Positions 1 to 12,698 of a stretch of 64,000 bases of DNA are shown in pieces. This stretch comes from Corynebacterium vitaeruminis DSM 20294 (GTDB taxonomy: Bacteria; Actinomycetota; Actinomycetes; Mycobacteriales; Mycobacteriaceae). The notes beneath the pieces are model-generated. The model saw only the letters and a program-made list of their open reading frames with translations. It did not search any database and was not told where the DNA came from. The DNA lies in NCBI RefSeq assembly GCF_000550805.1, contig NZ_CP004353.1:1674001-1738000 (forward strand). The letters run 5' to 3'. A program made the translations under genes and the position numbers. Within the stretch, counting starts at the first letter, position 1. Every line of letters starts with the position of its first letter.

Positions 1-276
1 CCCCGCGGCGAGCTTAACGTCTCCCCCTCCGATTCCCCCGCGCAGACCCGCCGCCAGGTACACCCCGGCCCAGACCGCTCCCCCGAGAATCGCGGCCTCC
101 CGGCCCGCCGCGAGCGACCATCCCACGGCCTGGAGGAACAGGAGGGCCGTCCACTGGTTCGGTAGGCGTCGACACGCACAATCCCACGCCGCGAGCACCG
201 CAAGCGTGACAAGCAGCGCCGCGCCGAAGAAGGCGAGCGCAAAAGGGCTAAGCGAAACGGCGTGTAAAGGCTCCAT
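1..276 (-). CDS. Prepilin peptidase (type IV leader peptidase, A24 family), N-terminal part only
   Basis: The 92 codons from an ATG at 276 run off the window edge. The protein is hydrophobic, with at least three membrane segments. It contains the first aspartate region (WDCACRRLPNQ, the D...PN signature) and the second GGGDVKLA motif (GxGD type), the two catalytic aspartates of A24 aspartic peptidases. Family members cleave and may N-methylate type IV prepilins or Tad/Flp prepilins in the membrane. The gene lies just downstream of aroE on the same strand, an arrangement known from mycobacteria and corynebacteria. The short N-terminus without the zinc-binding cysteine domain suggests the small actinobacterial form. 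The C-terminal part is outside the window. Confidence 0.85.
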   Translation of the reverse strand, partial: MEPLHAVSLSPFALAFFGAALLVTLAVLAAWDCACRRLPNQWTALLFLQAVGWSLAAGREAAILGGAVWAGVYLAAGLRGGIGGGDVKLAAG

Positions 277-449
277 GCCCGAAACGCTAGGCGGGGCCGA
301 GAAGGCGTGCCACCGGAAACCCCGGAGGCTGTGGACAGTGGTGCTGGTGGGATCTAGGCGGCCCCGAGAGCACAAAACCAGCAGGTCACAACCCTAAGAA
401 GTTATTCACAGGCCTCCGGTCACGAGACCCTTAACGTTTAGAAGCTGGG

Positions 450-1286
450 CTAGCTCTCGTCGACCCCGTCGAGGCTCGCCATGAGCGCCGCGCGCATGGC
501 GGCCTCCGGCGCAGGGTGCCCGGTGTACTGCTCGAACTGGCTCAGCCCCTGGTGCAGGAGCATGGAGTGCCCGCCGACGGCCGAGTAGCCCTTCGCGCGC
601 GCGGCCGTGACCAGCGGCGTCGGCCACGGATCGTAGATGACGTCGAGGACCGGTCCCCCGGCGAGCTGTTCCTCCCAGCCCGCGATCGCGGCCGACGGCA
701 CGGTGGAGATGACCACGGCGGCGCCAGCGCACAGGTCTCCGATGCCCTCCTCGAAGCCGCTGTAGCTGAACTCGGCCCCGCCGCGCTCTGCCAGCGGACG
801 CAGCTCATCGGACTTGTCGGTGCGGTTGATGAGCAGGATCTGGCCCACGCCCAGCTCCGTCAGCGCCCAGAGCGCGGGCCTGGCGGTGCCGCCGCCGCCC
901 ACGACGACGGCGGCGTCCGTCTTGCTCAGGCTCGTGATGCCCAGTTCCGCCAGCGCGCCCAGGACGCCGAGGCAGTCGGTGTTGTCCGCGCGCCAGCCGG
1001 AGTCGGTGCGCACGAGCGTGTTCGCCGAGCCGATGAGCCGGGCCCGCTCCGTGAGCTCGTCGGCGAACTCGAGGGCAGCGAACTTCGCCGGCATGGTGAC
1101 CGAGAACCCCCGGTAGCTCTCGTCGGCCCCGCCGACGATTCCCGCCAGGTCGCCCGCGGCGCACTCGAAGCGGCCATACTCCCAGTCGTCGAGCCCCGCG
1201 GCCGCGTAGCCCGCGTTGTGGATCACCGGCGAGAGCGAGTGCTCGATGGGCTGGCCCAGTACTGCGGCCCGCTTGATTGCGTTCAC
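450..1286 (-). CDS. aroE: Shikimate dehydrogenase
   Basis: This 278-residue protein reduces 3-dehydroshikimate to shikimate with NADPH in aromatic amino acid synthesis. The shikimate-binding half has SLSP near residue 17, the SVTMPAK motif with catalytic Lys68, and NTD with catalytic Asp104. The Rossmann half has the glycine-rich VVGGGGTA around residue 130 and an NRT motif that fits NADP binding. LHQG lies near the C-terminus. I chose the GTG at 1286 because a GAAGGA ribosome-binding site precedes it; the longer reading frame upstream runs into the end of mltG and is not homologous. Paralogous quinate/shikimate dehydrogenases exist in corynebacteria, but the mltG-aroE context fits the biosynthetic enzyme. 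Confidence 0.93.
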   Translation of the reverse strand: MNAIKRAAVLGQPIEHSLSPVIHNAGYAAAGLDDWEYGRFECAAGDLAGIVGGADESYRGFSVTMPAKFAALEFADELTERARLIGSANTLVRTDSGWRADNTDCLGVLGALAELGITSLSKTDAAVVVGGGGTARPALWALTELGVGQILLINRTDKSDELRPLAERGGAEFSYSGFEEGIGDLCAGAAVVISTVPSAAIAGWEEQLAGGPVLDVIYDPWPTPLVTAARAKGYSAVGGHSMLLHQGLSQFEQYTGHPAPEAAMRAALMASLDGVDES

Positions 1287-1431
1287 GGAAATTCCTTCGT
1301 TCCTAAAGTTTTCGGTTCGTTGTTGGTGCGCCGCCACGAGAGCAGACGGATAAAGAAAGAGCCCCGCCTGCCGCAAGGGGAGGCGAGGCGCCGGAGGCCG
1401 CCCGGCAATGTGGTGGCTTGGCGGGAAGAGC

Positions 1432-2583
1432 TTAGCGGTTGGAGTCCAACACGCCATTCTGGATCGACTGCTGCACCGCGGCCTCGTGCTCCTCGAAGGT
1501 GTTGCTGAAGACGGTGGTACCGTTCTTGTCCACGGTCACGAAGTACAGCCAGTCGCCCTGAGCCGGGTTTTCGATCGCCTCGATGGCCTGCAGCGAGGCG
1601 CTCGCGATCGGGGTGGACGGCAGCCCCTCCATGGCGTAGGTGTTCCATGGGGTCACCCGCGCGCGGTCCTCGTCGGTGGTGGCCACCTCCTGCTCGCTCA
1701 GGTCGTAGTTGACCGTGGAGTCGAACTCCAGGCGCTGGTTCTTGGCCAGGCGGTTGAGGATGACGCGGGCGACCTTGTTGAAGTCGTTGGCCGGGGACTC
1801 GCGTTCCACGAGGGAGGCGGCGGTGAGCAGCTGGTACGGCGTGAGGTTGATCGCCTGCGCGCGCGACTCGATGTTGGTCGACTCGAACTGCTTGGCCGAA
1901 CGCGTGATGAGGTCCTTGAGGATCGCCACCGCGTCGGCGCTCGGGTCGACCACGTAGCTACCCGGGATGATGAGCCCCTCGAGCCGGCGCGGGTCGTTGC
2001 CGCGCGCGGTGACGGCGTCGATGGCCCAGGACGGAACGCCGAGGTCGGCCGGGGCGGTGTTGGCTGCCGCCTGCTGCAGCTGCTCGGCGGTGACGCAGTT
2101 GTCGCTGTTTTCCTGGCAGCTCACCTGGGAGATCTGCGAGTAGATGCCGGACCGGGTGCTGCCGCCGACGACGTTGACGTCCATGAGCGTGGAACCGCCC
2201 TGGATCTCGAGCATCTGCACCTTATTATTCGGGTCGAGCAGGGCCGCCACGGCGGACGACGCGCTCATGTGTTCCTGCAGGCGGTAGAAGCCGGGCTTGA
2301 CGTCGGCCGCGCCCTTGTTGGAAAAGGCCGCTGATTGGAAGGCGCCGTCGGAGGCGACGATCCCCTTGCTCACCAGATCCGGCCCGAGCTCGGAGAGGCT
2401 GGAGCCCTCCGGGATCTCGACCAGCTGCACCACTCCGTTGCCGGAACCACGGTAGTCCTCGTTTCCCCGATTGACCACGGCAACACCGATGTAGATCACC
2501 GAGCCAATCAAAAGAACAAGCGCCGCAATCAACACGGCCAGGCCCCGCTGGCGGCGCTTGACGTACTTGGGTTCCATTCTCAT
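1432..2583 (-). CDS. mltG: Endolytic murein transglycosylase MltG (YceG-like)
   Basis: This 383-residue type II membrane protein has one N-terminal transmembrane segment (about residues 17-40) after a basic cytoplasmic tail. The YceG domain fills the C-terminal half. It carries the LVERES motif, whose first Glu corresponds to the catalytic glutamate, followed by VILNRL, STVNYDL, the NTY..GLP..PI segment and a WLYFV motif near the end. The enzyme cleaves nascent glycan strands and ends peptidoglycan polymerisation. I chose ATG 2583 because a GGGAAAGG site lies 10 bases upstream; ATG 2577 is also possible. It sits between ruvX and aroE on the same strand, probably in one transcription unit. Confidence 0.93.
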   Translation of the reverse strand: MRMEPKYVKRRQRGLAVLIAALVLLIGSVIYIGVAVVNRGNEDYRGSGNGVVQLVEIPEGSSLSELGPDLVSKGIVASDGAFQSAAFSNKGAADVKPGFYRLQEHMSASSAVAALLDPNNKVQMLEIQGGSTLMDVNVVGGSTRSGIYSQISQVSCQENSDNCVTAEQLQQAAANTAPADLGVPSWAIDAVTARGNDPRRLEGLIIPGSYVVDPSADAVAILKDLITRSAKQFESTNIESRAQAINLTPYQLLTAASLVERESPANDFNKVARVILNRLAKNQRLEFDSTVNYDLSEQEVATTDEDRARVTPWNTYAMEGLPSTPIASASLQAIEAIENPAQGDWLYFVTVDKNGTTVFSNTFEEHEAAVQQSIQNGVLDSNR

Positions 2584-2669
2584 CGTGGAATTGCCTTTCC
2601 CTTCCCTACTGCACCCCACAAGACACAGGGGTAAACAGAACTATCTCGCAAGCGTACCGTAGAACACAC

Positions 2670-3257
2670 TTAACACTGTCTTTTACGCACCATGTCCGCG
2701 GGCGAAGGTGAGGTTTTTCTCACTTCTGCGGCGCCTTCGGCGGTTTTCGCTTCTCGACGGCCAAGGTACGCACGCCGCTCGTCCAGCCACGACTGCAGGA
2801 TCTCCACGGCGGCGATCTGGTCGACCACCGCCCTGCCCTGGCGCTCGTTCTTTCCTGACATGTGCAGCGCCTGGTACGCGATGACTGTGCTCAGCCGCTC
2901 GTCGGCCATCCGGATCGGCAGGGGCTTCCCGGCTGCAGTCAGACGGCGATTGATACGGAAGGCGAAGTCTTTGGCGTGCTTGACGCTGCGCGAACCCGAG
3001 CCGTCAAGGTTGCGGGGCAGGCCGACCACGACCTCCACCGCCTCGTACTCCTCGATGATCTCGAGGATGCGGTCGATGTCCTCGCTGTCGCGATCCTTGA
3101 GCCCGGTCGTGCGCCGCACCGTCTCCACGGGGCTGGCGAAGGTCGCGTCGCGATCGGAGGAGGCGACGCCGATGCGAACGCTGCCCACGTCAATGCCGAT
3201 GCGACGCCCGCGGCCCGGGTCGTCCTCACCGGGGGTATCGGGGGTGACTTGTGCCAT
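2670..3257 (-). CDS. ruvX: Putative pre-16S rRNA nuclease / Holliday junction resolvase-like YqgF
   Basis: The 195-residue protein has an RNase H-like fold signature. [12 protein letters not shown] near residue 22 carries the first acidic residue, [11 protein letters not shown] the second (walker-like) strand, and DERLST the conserved DER motif. Known family roles are 16S rRNA 5' end maturation and possibly Holliday junction processing. About 40 residues of charged, low-complexity sequence follow the domain, longer than in E. coli YqgF. A variant of the window-wide motif (GCTTCTCGACGGC, 2749-2761) falls in this tail. It is followed directly by mltG and aroE and preceded by alaS, the usual actinobacterial order. 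Confidence 0.92.
   Translation of the reverse strand: MAQVTPDTPGEDDPGRGRRIGIDVGSVRIGVASSDRDATFASPVETVRRTTGLKDRDSEDIDRILEIIEEYEAVEVVVGLPRNLDGSGSRSVKHAKDFAFRINRRLTAAGKPLPIRMADERLSTVIAYQALHMSGKNERQGRAVVDQIAAVEILQSWLDERRAYLGRREAKTAEGAAEVRKTSPSPADMVRKRQC
2749..2761 (+). repeat. Variant copy of the GCTTRTCGACGSC motif
   Basis: It reads GCTTCTCGACGGC and continues CAAGG, so it matches the copies at 39952 and 46312 over 18 bases except for one base. It lies in the C-terminal coding end of ruvX, about 80 bases before the stop codon. Confidence 0.5.
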
Positions 3258-3320
3258 GTCCGGTAGCCTACCTGCCGCCGCCGAAATCCGGAAAACGGGC
3301 TGGTTGCCTAGGGGGCGGAA

Positions 3321-3353
3321 AAAGCGGGATGGGGCTTGTCCCCATCCCGCTTT
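3321..3353 (-). terminator. Rho-independent terminator of alaS
   Basis: A perfect 14-bp stem (AAAGCGGGATGGGG against its complement) with a 5-base loop lies 17 bases after the alaS stop codon. On the minus strand the stem is followed by T-rich sequence. Confidence 0.85.
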
Positions 3354-3370
3354 GTTTCCTCGAAGAGGGT

Positions 3371-6043
<2,673 letters not shown>

Positions 6044-6151
6044 GGCGGTATGTCCTCGTTTCTCGACGATCATATTTTCTAACGAGCGTTAACTCTACCC
6101 CATGTCAATCGCGTGCCGCGCACTGCCGCTTCCTAGCCGCGCGAAAGCCGA

Positions 6152-7498
6152 TCAGCGCTTCCCGCGCACGATTCTGCGCAGCCGTCCGATGTAGTCGGCG
6201 ACGCGTTTTTCCGCACCGTGGTCGGTTGGTTGGTAGTACACGGCGTCGTCTAGGCCGTCCGGTATGTATTGCTGCGTGACGACGCCACGCGGGTCATCGT
6301 GCGGGTACACGTAGCCCACGGCGTTGCCGAGCTTCTTCGCGCCCTCGTAGTGGCCGTCGCGCAGGTGCGGCGGGACCGGCGGGGTCTTGCCGTGGCGCAC
6401 GTCGGCGATCGCGGAGTCGATGGCCGCGATGACCGAGTTCGACTTGGGCGCCGTGGCCAGATAGATGGCGGCTTCGGCCAGCGGGATGCGTGCCTCGGGC
6501 ATGCCGATGAGCTGCGCCGCCTGTGCGGCGGCGGTGGCCACCTGCAGGGCCTGGGGGTCGGCCATGCCGATGTCCTCGGCGGCGTGCACGATGAGCCTGC
6601 GGGCGATGAACCGCGGGTCCTCGCCGGCGTCGATCATCCGGGCGAGGTAGTGCAGGGTGGCGTCGACATCCGAGCCGCGGATCGACTTGATGAACGCGCT
6701 GGTGATGTCGTAGTGCTGGTCGCCGTCGCGGTCGTAGCGCACGACGGCCCGGTCGATGTTGGAGGTGATGACCTCCGTGGTAATCGCCGCGCCGTCGGGA
6801 AGCCCCTCGGCGACCGCCTCGAGGTAGGTCAGAGAGCGGCGCGCGTCACCGCCTGCGAGCTGCACGAGCTGCTCGAGCGCATCGTCGTCAATGGTGACCC
6901 GGCCGCCGAGGCCGCGGTTGTCCTCGATCGCGCGCAGGAGCACCTTTTTGATGTCGGCTGGCTCGAGGGCCTGCAGGTGCAGGATGAGCGAGCGCGACAG
7001 CAGCGGCGCCACCACGGAGAAGGAGGGGTTCTCGGTCGTCGCCGCGACCAGCAGCACAGTGCGGTTTTCCACCGCCGCGAGCAGCGCGTCCTGCTGGGTC
7101 TTGCTGAAGCGGTGCACCTCGTCGATGAACAACACGGTGCGCCGACCGTGGATCAGGTCCCTGCGGGCGGCGTCGATGACGGCGCGGACCTCCTTGACCC
7201 CGGAGTTCAGCGCGGACAGCCCCACGAAGCGGTGGCCGGTCGCCGAGCTGATGAGCGAGGCGATGGTGGTCTTGCCCGTGCCGGGCGGGCCGTAGAGGAT
7301 CACGCTCGCCTCGCCGGAACCCTCGATGAGCCGGCGCAGCGGCTTGCCCGGACCGAGCAGGTGCTCCTGGCCCACGATCTCGTCGAGGGTGCGCGGGCGC
7401 ATGCGGGCGGCCAGCGGCGAGTGGGCGCCCGATTCGAAGACCGGCGAGGAATCGGGCTGCGCCCCAGGAACCTCAAAGAGCCCACCGGCGTCGTCCAT
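6152..7498 (-). CDS. rarA: Replication-associated recombination protein A (AAA+ ATPase)
   Basis: The 448-residue protein belongs to the clamp-loader-like MgsA/RarA/WRNIP1 family that acts at stalled replication forks. The Walker A motif is GPPGTGKTT around residue 66, Walker B is LFIDEVHRF, sensor 1 is ATTENPSF and an arginine-rich LLSRSLI follows. The C-terminal tetramerisation domain includes [15 protein letters not shown] and the [13 protein letters not shown] segment. The N-terminus has the short acidic region typical of the family. ATG 7498 is preceded by a GGAAAGGGGG site. The longer upstream frame overlaps the neighbouring terminator and is not coding. Confidence 0.95.
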   Translation of the reverse strand: MDDAGGLFEVPGAQPDSSPVFESGAHSPLAARMRPRTLDEIVGQEHLLGPGKPLRRLIEGSGEASVILYGPPGTGKTTIASLISSATGHRFVGLSALNSGVKEVRAVIDAARRDLIHGRRTVLFIDEVHRFSKTQQDALLAAVENRTVLLVAATTENPSFSVVAPLLSRSLILHLQALEPADIKKVLLRAIEDNRGLGGRVTIDDDALEQLVQLAGGDARRSLTYLEAVAEGLPDGAAITTEVITSNIDRAVVRYDRDGDQHYDITSAFIKSIRGSDVDATLHYLARMIDAGEDPRFIARRLIVHAAEDIGMADPQALQVATAAAQAAQLIGMPEARIPLAEAAIYLATAPKSNSVIAAIDSAIADVRHGKTPPVPPHLRDGHYEGAKKLGNAVGYVYPHDDPRGVVTQQYIPDGLDDAVYYQPTDHGAEKRVADYIGRLRRIVRGKR

Positions 7499-7531
7499 CG
7501 CAGCCACCCCCCTTTCCTTACTAACTAGAAA

Positions 7532-7559
7532 GGATAGGAGGCCGGGCGGCGTCCTATCC
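7532..7559 (-). terminator. Probable terminator after the phosphotransferase-like gene
   Basis: An 8-bp perfect stem (GGATAGGA / TCCTATCC) with a GC-rich loop follows the stop at 7570. TTTCT follows on the minus strand. It separates this gene from rarA. Confidence 0.6.
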
Positions 7560-7569
7560 CTTCGGCGCT

Positions 7570-8898
7570 TTATGCCTCGTCGGAAAGCAAATCCATGACG
7601 GAGGCGGCGAAGCTGGCCACGGCCGGGAACCGCGGGTCGGCGCCGCGTTGGGCGAAGCGTTGCATCGCCTCGAAGGTCTCGCGCAGATCCTGGCGGATCA
7701 TGTCCGCCTCCTCCGAGATCTCCTCCGGGTTCTTCACCAGGACCTGATCCGCGATCGGGGCCAGCTTGTCCACGATGGTGGCGAGGTCGAGGTGCTCGAT
7801 GACCACGTTGCCGCGGAACAGCTCCGCGGACAGCTCGCCCTGGGCGCTCAGGTGCATCATCGACAGGCTGGTCAGCGCCCAGCCGACCATCGCGGTGACG
7901 ATGCGCGCGGACAGGCGGGTGGAGTTGTTCACGTTCGGCCAGATCTTGCCCACCTCGTGCACCCACGACTCGATGAACACGTCAGCCTCGTCGTCGGTGA
8001 TCGGCTGGCTGAACAGGAACTGCGGGAAGCCGGCGATGACGCAGGCGACGTCGAAGGTGGCGTCCCTGAAGCCCGCCCACTCGTAGTCGAGGAAGTGCGT
8101 GCGATCGGAGACGATGATGTTGTCCGGCGACAGGTCGAAGGGAGTAAACGCGCGGTGCTGGCCGCTCATGAGGCGGCGCCCGGCGTCCTCGGCGAAGTCG
8201 CGCACCGTCTGGCTGATCTGGATGCCCGCGCGCGAGAGCAGCTCGAGCCCCACGGTCATCGACGCCATGAGCAGGCGCTCGCGGTAGCCGAACAGCGCCT
8301 GGACGTCCGGGTACTTGGCGAACATGCGCTTGAGCAGAATCTGGAAATCCTGCTCCTTGCTGGCCGTGTCGGCGTGCATCTTGCCGATCGCTTCGCCGAG
8401 GTTGCGCAGAATGGACACGCGCAGCTGCTCGTCGTGGGTGTCGAGCAGGTCCGCGAAGGTATCACCGTCGCCGGAGTCGCTCAGGATGATGAGCCGTTGA
8501 TCGACGTCGTAGGCGAGCAGCACCGGGCCCGGGCGCACCTCCTCGCTCAGCGAGGTGGTGAACTGGTAGGCGACGATCTCGCGCAGCAAGGTCGACTTGT
8601 CGTAGAGCAGGTCGGTGACCGGCATGTACTTGATCACCACGGAGCGCTGCTGCAGGAACGGCGACGGCGCCACGCGCGCCCGCAGGACAACAGCGATGCC
8701 CGAGCCCCCGAGATCCTTGATCTCGCTGAGCTTTTGGTTTCCGCCATAGCGCTGGCTGAGAAGCTTTTCAGCCGTATCGACGACCATGGCCACCAGCTCC
8801 TCGTCGGAGGAGGCTGCCAGCTTGGTGTCGTCGAAAGGCATTCCCGCCTGCGGGATCTGCGCCGGTTCGGAACCGTTTGCGGACTTGTTGGGGCTCAC
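7570..8898 (-). CDS. Phosphotransferase (APH/choline kinase-like fold) protein of unknown substrate
   Basis: This 442-residue protein shows the aminoglycoside phosphotransferase/choline kinase fold. An N-lobe VVIKYMP supplies the ATP-binding lysine. The Brenner-like catalytic loop [13 protein letters not shown] has the catalytic Asp and the following Asn but lacks the usual preceding His. [10 protein letters not shown] corresponds to the metal-binding D-E/W element. GTG 8898 is chosen because AAGGAG lies seven bases upstream; the frame further upstream has no ribosome-binding site. Homologues sit between aspS and rarA in corynebacteria as far as I know. The substrate cannot be read from the sequence, and a resistance function is not implied. 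Confidence 0.7.
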   Translation of the reverse strand: MSPNKSANGSEPAQIPQAGMPFDDTKLAASSDEELVAMVVDTAEKLLSQRYGGNQKLSEIKDLGGSGIAVVLRARVAPSPFLQQRSVVIKYMPVTDLLYDKSTLLREIVAYQFTTSLSEEVRPGPVLLAYDVDQRLIILSDSGDGDTFADLLDTHDEQLRVSILRNLGEAIGKMHADTASKEQDFQILLKRMFAKYPDVQALFGYRERLLMASMTVGLELLSRAGIQISQTVRDFAEDAGRRLMSGQHRAFTPFDLSPDNIIVSDRTHFLDYEWAGFRDATFDVACVIAGFPQFLFSQPITDDEADVFIESWVHEVGKIWPNVNNSTRLSARIVTAMVGWALTSLSMMHLSAQGELSAELFRGNVVIEHLDLATIVDKLAPIADQVLVKNPEEISEEADMIRQDLRETFEAMQRFAQRGADPRFPAVASFAASVMDLLSDEA

Positions 8899-9069
8899 TG
8901 ATTCACTCCTTGTGGACGCGAACTTGGCGGGTGCGCAGGCCGTGCTCGCCGATCTGGCATTCCCGAGACTCATTCTAGGTGGTGCTCGCGACTTGCTGTT
9001 TAGTCTTCGTCAATTCTTCAGGCTTTCCTCGGCGATTCTCAACGTCGGGAACCGACCCCGGACACGGCT

Positions 9070-9102
9070 GTGTGGTGTGCTTAGATCCAAAGCACACCAC
9101 AC
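9070..9102. terminator. 13-bp stem-loop between aspS and the phosphotransferase gene
   Basis: GTGTGGTGTGCTT pairs perfectly with its complement across a 7-base loop, 42 bases after the aspS stop. No T-run follows on either strand, so it is either a weak terminator or an mRNA 3' end stabiliser. Confidence 0.5.
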
Positions 9103-9143
9103 ACCGAATAGTCCTCGTGCGAGGCACTGGCCCGAGCGTGGCC

Positions 9144-10940
9144 TTAGGCCTCCTTGGCCGCTGCCTTCTTCGGCTTGAAGTCGACGCCGGTCTCCTTGCG
9201 CTGTTCCGCAGGGATCGGTGCCGGGGCGTCGGTGAGAGGATCGACTCCGCCGCCGGACTTCGGGAACGCGATCACGTCGCGGATGGACTCGAAGCCACCC
9301 AGCAGCGAGACGATGCGGTCCCAGCCGAAGGCGATGCCGCCGTGCGGCGGGGCGCCGAAGGCAAAGGCGTCGAGCAGGAAGCCGAACTTCTCGCGGGCCT
9401 CCTCCTCGGTGATGCCCATGACCTGGAACACGCGCTCCTGGACGTCGCGGCGGTGGATACGAATGGAACCGCCGCCGATCTCGTTGCCGTTGCAGACGAT
9501 GTCGTAGGCGTACGCGGTGGCCTCGCCCGGGTTCTGGTCGAAGCTGTCCATCCACTCCGGCTTCGGGGAGGTGAACGCGTGGTGGACCGCGGTCCACTTG
9601 GAGTGACCGAGCGCGACGTCGCCGGAGGCGGTGGCGTCGGCGGCTGGCTCGAACAGCGGGGCGTCGACGACCCAGGTGAACGCCCAGTCGCCGTCCTTGA
9701 TGAGGCCGAGCTTCTTGGCGATCTCGCCGCGTGCCGCACCCAAAAGCGCGCGGGAGCTCTTGGTGTCACCGGCGGCGAAGAAGATGCAGTCGCCCGGCTT
9801 GGCGCCGACGTGGGCGGCAATACCCGCGCGCTCGGCGTCGGTGATGTTCTTGGCCACGGGGCCGGAAAGCTCGCCGTCCTCGCCGACGAGGATGTAGGCC
9901 AGGCCCTTCGCACCGCGCTGCTTGGCCCAGTCCTGCCAGGCGTCCAGCTGGCGGCGCGGCTGGGAGGCTCCGCCGTCCATGACGACCGCGCCAACGTACT
10001 CGTTCTGGAACACGCGGAAGGTGGTGTCCTTGAAGAACTCGGTGCACTCCACGATCTTGATGTCGAAGCGCAGGTCGGGCTTGTCGGAGCCGTAGTACTT
10101 CATGGCATGCGCGTAGGTCATGCGCGGGATCGGGGTGGTGATCTCGTAGCCGATGAGCTTCCACAGCTCGACGAGGATTTCCTCGGCAAGGGCGATGATG
10201 TCGTCCTGGTCGATGAAGCTCATCTCGACGTCCAGCTGGGTGAACTCCGGCTGGCGGTCAGCGCGGAAGTCCTCGTCGCGGTAGCAGCGGGCGATCTGGT
10301 AGTAGCGCTCCATGCCAGCGACCATGAGCAGCTGCTTGAACAGCTGTGGGGACTGCGGCAGGGCGTACCAGCTGCCCGGCTTGAGGCGGGCCGGCACGAG
10401 GAAGTCGCGGGCGCCCTCAGGCGTGGAGCGGGTCAGCGTCGGGGTCTCGATCTCCACGAAGTCGTGGCGGTCGAGCACGCGGCGGGCGGCCTGGTTCGCC
10501 TTGGAGCGAAGGCGCAGGGCGTTGCCCTGGGTCGGGCGGCGCAGGTCCAGGTAGCGGTACTTGAGGCGGGTCTCCTCGCCGACCTCGCCGGACGAAGCGG
10601 CGTCGTCGATCTGGAACGGCAGCGGCGCGGCCTCGTTGAGCACCTCGAGGTCGGTGACGTTCACCTCGATCTCGCCGGAAGCCAGGTTCGGGTTCTCGGA
10701 GCCCTCCGGGCGGGGCTCGACCACGCCGGTGACCTTGATGCAGAACTCGCTGCGAAGGTGGTGTGCCTTCTCCGCGACCTCGTTCTCGCGGAAGACAACC
10801 TGGGCCATACCGGAGGAGTCGCGAAGATCAATAAAGATCACGCCGCCGTGATCACGACGACGCGATACCCAACCGGTCAGGGTAACGGTCTGGCCGGCGA
10901 GATCCTTTCGCAGGTCACCGGCGAGATGAGTGCGCAGCAC
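9144..10940 (-). CDS. aspS: Aspartyl-tRNA synthetase
   Basis: This 598-residue class IIb synthetase has an N-terminal OB-fold anticodon-binding domain ([22 protein letters not shown]), the class II motif 2 region ([24 protein letters not shown]), a bacterial GAD insertion domain in the middle and motif 3 [10 protein letters not shown] near the end. It charges tRNA-Asp. GTG 10940 is chosen because AAAGGA precedes it and LRTHLAG is the usual start; the very long upstream extension is the shadow of the divergent acetyltransferase gene. A lysine/alanine-rich tail ([10 protein letters not shown]) ends the protein. Confidence 0.96.
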   Translation of the reverse strand: MLRTHLAGDLRKDLAGQTVTLTGWVSRRRDHGGVIFIDLRDSSGMAQVVFRENEVAEKAHHLRSEFCIKVTGVVEPRPEGSENPNLASGEIEVNVTDLEVLNEAAPLPFQIDDAASSGEVGEETRLKYRYLDLRRPTQGNALRLRSKANQAARRVLDRHDFVEIETPTLTRSTPEGARDFLVPARLKPGSWYALPQSPQLFKQLLMVAGMERYYQIARCYRDEDFRADRQPEFTQLDVEMSFIDQDDIIALAEEILVELWKLIGYEITTPIPRMTYAHAMKYYGSDKPDLRFDIKIVECTEFFKDTTFRVFQNEYVGAVVMDGGASQPRRQLDAWQDWAKQRGAKGLAYILVGEDGELSGPVAKNITDAERAGIAAHVGAKPGDCIFFAAGDTKSSRALLGAARGEIAKKLGLIKDGDWAFTWVVDAPLFEPAADATASGDVALGHSKWTAVHHAFTSPKPEWMDSFDQNPGEATAYAYDIVCNGNEIGGGSIRIHRRDVQERVFQVMGITEEEAREKFGFLLDAFAFGAPPHGGIAFGWDRIVSLLGGFESIRDVIAFPKSGGGVDPLTDAPAPIPAEQRKETGVDFKPKKAAAKEA

Positions 10941-11096
10941 GTGCACCAATTCCTTTCGACTTGGAGGCGTGTAGGAGAGGTGTCGCCACAACCCTACAGA
11001 GCATTTCAAGTCAACAAGTCTACCCCGCCATAGCTCGCGCGCTCGCACGTGCCCCGTGGTTGGCGCCGTCGGGCGCGCGGTGGCATCCTCGACGAG

Positions 11097-11615
11097 GTGA
11101 GTACTTACGCGATTCGACGCGCCTCCGTAAACGACCTCGACGTGCTGAGGGAGCTGGGGCGGCGGACGTTCACCCAAACCTTCGGCCACCTTTACGCCCT
11201 CACCGATCTCGCCGCCTTCCTGGAGGACGCCTACTCGAGGGAGAAATTCGGTGCCCGCCTCGCCGATGAGCGGACGGCCTTCTGGCTCCTCGAACGCGAC
11301 CAGGAGCCCATAGGATTCGCAGAGGCCGGGCCGTGCCATCTCCCTCACCCTGACGTTCGCGAAGGCGACGGTGAGCTGCGTAAGCTCTACGTCCTCGCCT
11401 CGCACCAGGGCGGCGGACGAGGCAGGATGCTCCTTGAGACGGCCCTCGAGTGGCTGCCCACCGCCAATCCAGGCACGCAATGGCTCGGCGTCTGGAGCGA
11501 AAACTTCGGCGCCCAGCGCCTCTACACTAGCTACGGCTTCGCACGGGCCGGCGAGTATTACTTCAAGGTCGGCGACCACCGAGATTTCGAGTTCATCTTC
11601 CGACGGGAAAACTGA
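11097..11615 (+). CDS. GNAT-family N-acetyltransferase
   Basis: This 172-residue single-domain protein has the GNAT core. [14 protein letters not shown] forms the first strand, a central [20 protein letters not shown] carries the acetyl-CoA pyrophosphate-binding loop (Q-x-x-G-x-G/A), and [19 protein letters not shown] is the C-terminal half. The acceptor substrate cannot be predicted; similarity to the PaiA/RimI-like group is general. I chose GTG 11097, which starts the domain; the upstream in-frame residues are arginine-rich and look like non-coding sequence. It is transcribed divergently from aspS and 59 bases before the metallopeptidase gene. Confidence 0.85.
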   Translation: MSTYAIRRASVNDLDVLRELGRRTFTQTFGHLYALTDLAAFLEDAYSREKFGARLADERTAFWLLERDQEPIGFAEAGPCHLPHPDVREGDGELRKLYVLASHQGGGRGRMLLETALEWLPTANPGTQWLGVWSENFGAQRLYTSYGFARAGEYYFKVGDHRDFEFIFRREN

Positions 11616-11674
11616 GCTAACCCCTGAGCGTCACTTTCGTGGATTTAAGGACATCCATATGAAAGAATCAGCTC

Positions 11675-12562
11675 ATGACGTTTCGTGGTGATATCCAAAA
11701 GTCCGAGAACCGCGCCCGCACCGGTGGCGGCGGCGGACGCATCGCGGCCGGTGGCGGCATCGGCACGCTCTTGCTCGTGGGTCTCTTCCTGCTCATGGGC
11801 GGCAACCCCTCAGAGATCGGCCAGATTCTCGACCAAAACCAGCAGGTTCAGTCCGGCGACGAGACCAGCGCCTCCGGCGGGCTCGACCACTGCCAGACCG
11901 GCGAGGACGCCAACAAGTACGCCGACTGCCGCGTCGAATTCACCGCGATGAGCGTCGACCAGATGTGGAAGGAACAGCTGCCCAAGCAGGCGGGAATCGA
12001 GTACACCGAGCCCGGCCTCGTCGTCTTCACCGACACCGCCTCCTCCGGCTGTGGACAGGCGTCCTCGGCCACCGGCCCCTTCTACTGCCCCGGCGACGAG
12101 ACCGCCTACTTCGACGTCTCCTTCTTTGACCAGCTCCCGCAGTACGGCGGCGACAACACCCCCTTCGCCGAGGAGTACATCGTCGCCCACGAGTTCGGAC
12201 ACCACATCCAGAAGCTGGAGGGCACGCTTGGGCTGTCCAACTACAACGACCCCGGCGCGGATTCGAACGCCGTGAAGATCGAGCTGCAGGCTGACTGCTA
12301 CGCGGGCATCTGGGGCCACTACGCGGACCAAGGCGCGGACGCCTTCCTCGAGACGATCACCGAGCAGCAGGTCAACGACGCCATCACCGCGGCGCGCGCG
12401 GTGGGTGACGACAACATCCAGAAGCGTTCCAGCGGCCAGGTCCGACCGGACACCTTCACGCACGGCACCTCCGAGCAGCGCCAGCAGGCCTTCCTCGCCG
12501 GCTACAACTCCGGTCAGATGAGCGCCTGCGACACCCTGGGTCGCGGGGTCTACAACAGCTAG
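11675..12562 (+). CDS. Membrane-anchored neutral zinc metallopeptidase (YpfJ/KPN_02809 family)
   Basis: The 295-residue protein begins with a basic cytoplasmic stretch including a glycine-rich segment, then one membrane helix (about residues 30-46). The extracytoplasmic domain carries HEFGHHIQ, a HExxH-type zinc site, around residue 172. The later glutamate in ELQADCYAG is the probable third zinc ligand, and there are several cysteines that may pair outside the cell. The family is putatively proteolytic, with no established substrate. A clear terminator follows. It is next to the acetyltransferase gene on the same strand, but the spacing does not prove an operon. Confidence 0.85.
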   Translation: MTFRGDIQKSENRARTGGGGGRIAAGGGIGTLLLVGLFLLMGGNPSEIGQILDQNQQVQSGDETSASGGLDHCQTGEDANKYADCRVEFTAMSVDQMWKEQLPKQAGIEYTEPGLVVFTDTASSGCGQASSATGPFYCPGDETAYFDVSFFDQLPQYGGDNTPFAEEYIVAHEFGHHIQKLEGTLGLSNYNDPGADSNAVKIELQADCYAGIWGHYADQGADAFLETITEQQVNDAITAARAVGDDNIQKRSSGQVRPDTFTHGTSEQRQQAFLAGYNSGQMSACDTLGRGVYNS

Positions 12563-12579
12563 GACCACGCGCCCTCTCA

Positions 12580-12611
12580 CCCCGAGCCGCCCTCACGCGG
12601 CCCGGGGTTTT
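12580..12611 (+). terminator. Rho-independent terminator of the metallopeptidase gene
   Basis: CCCCGAGCCGC pairs with GCGGCCCGGGG (one mismatch) over a 6-base loop and is followed by TTTTCGTTTC, 18 bases after the stop codon. Confidence 0.8.
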
Positions 12612-12698
12612 CGTTTCTTTGCCCTCAGGCCGCGCATCTGCGCCCCGGCCGCGCCCCAAACCCCAGGTGGCTAGATCTGCTACGCCGCAAACGCGCGG

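Noticed and set aside
402..410. TTATTCACA, a match to a DnaA box, between aroE and the prepilin peptidase gene
   Set aside because: It is a single site with no cluster or A+T-rich unwinding region, and dnaA/dnaN are not present, so no origin is claimed.
7570..8898. Aminoglycoside-resistance kinase
   Set aside because: The fold is APH-like, but the catalytic loop differs, its position beside aspS and rarA suggests a housekeeping gene, and no resistance context is present.
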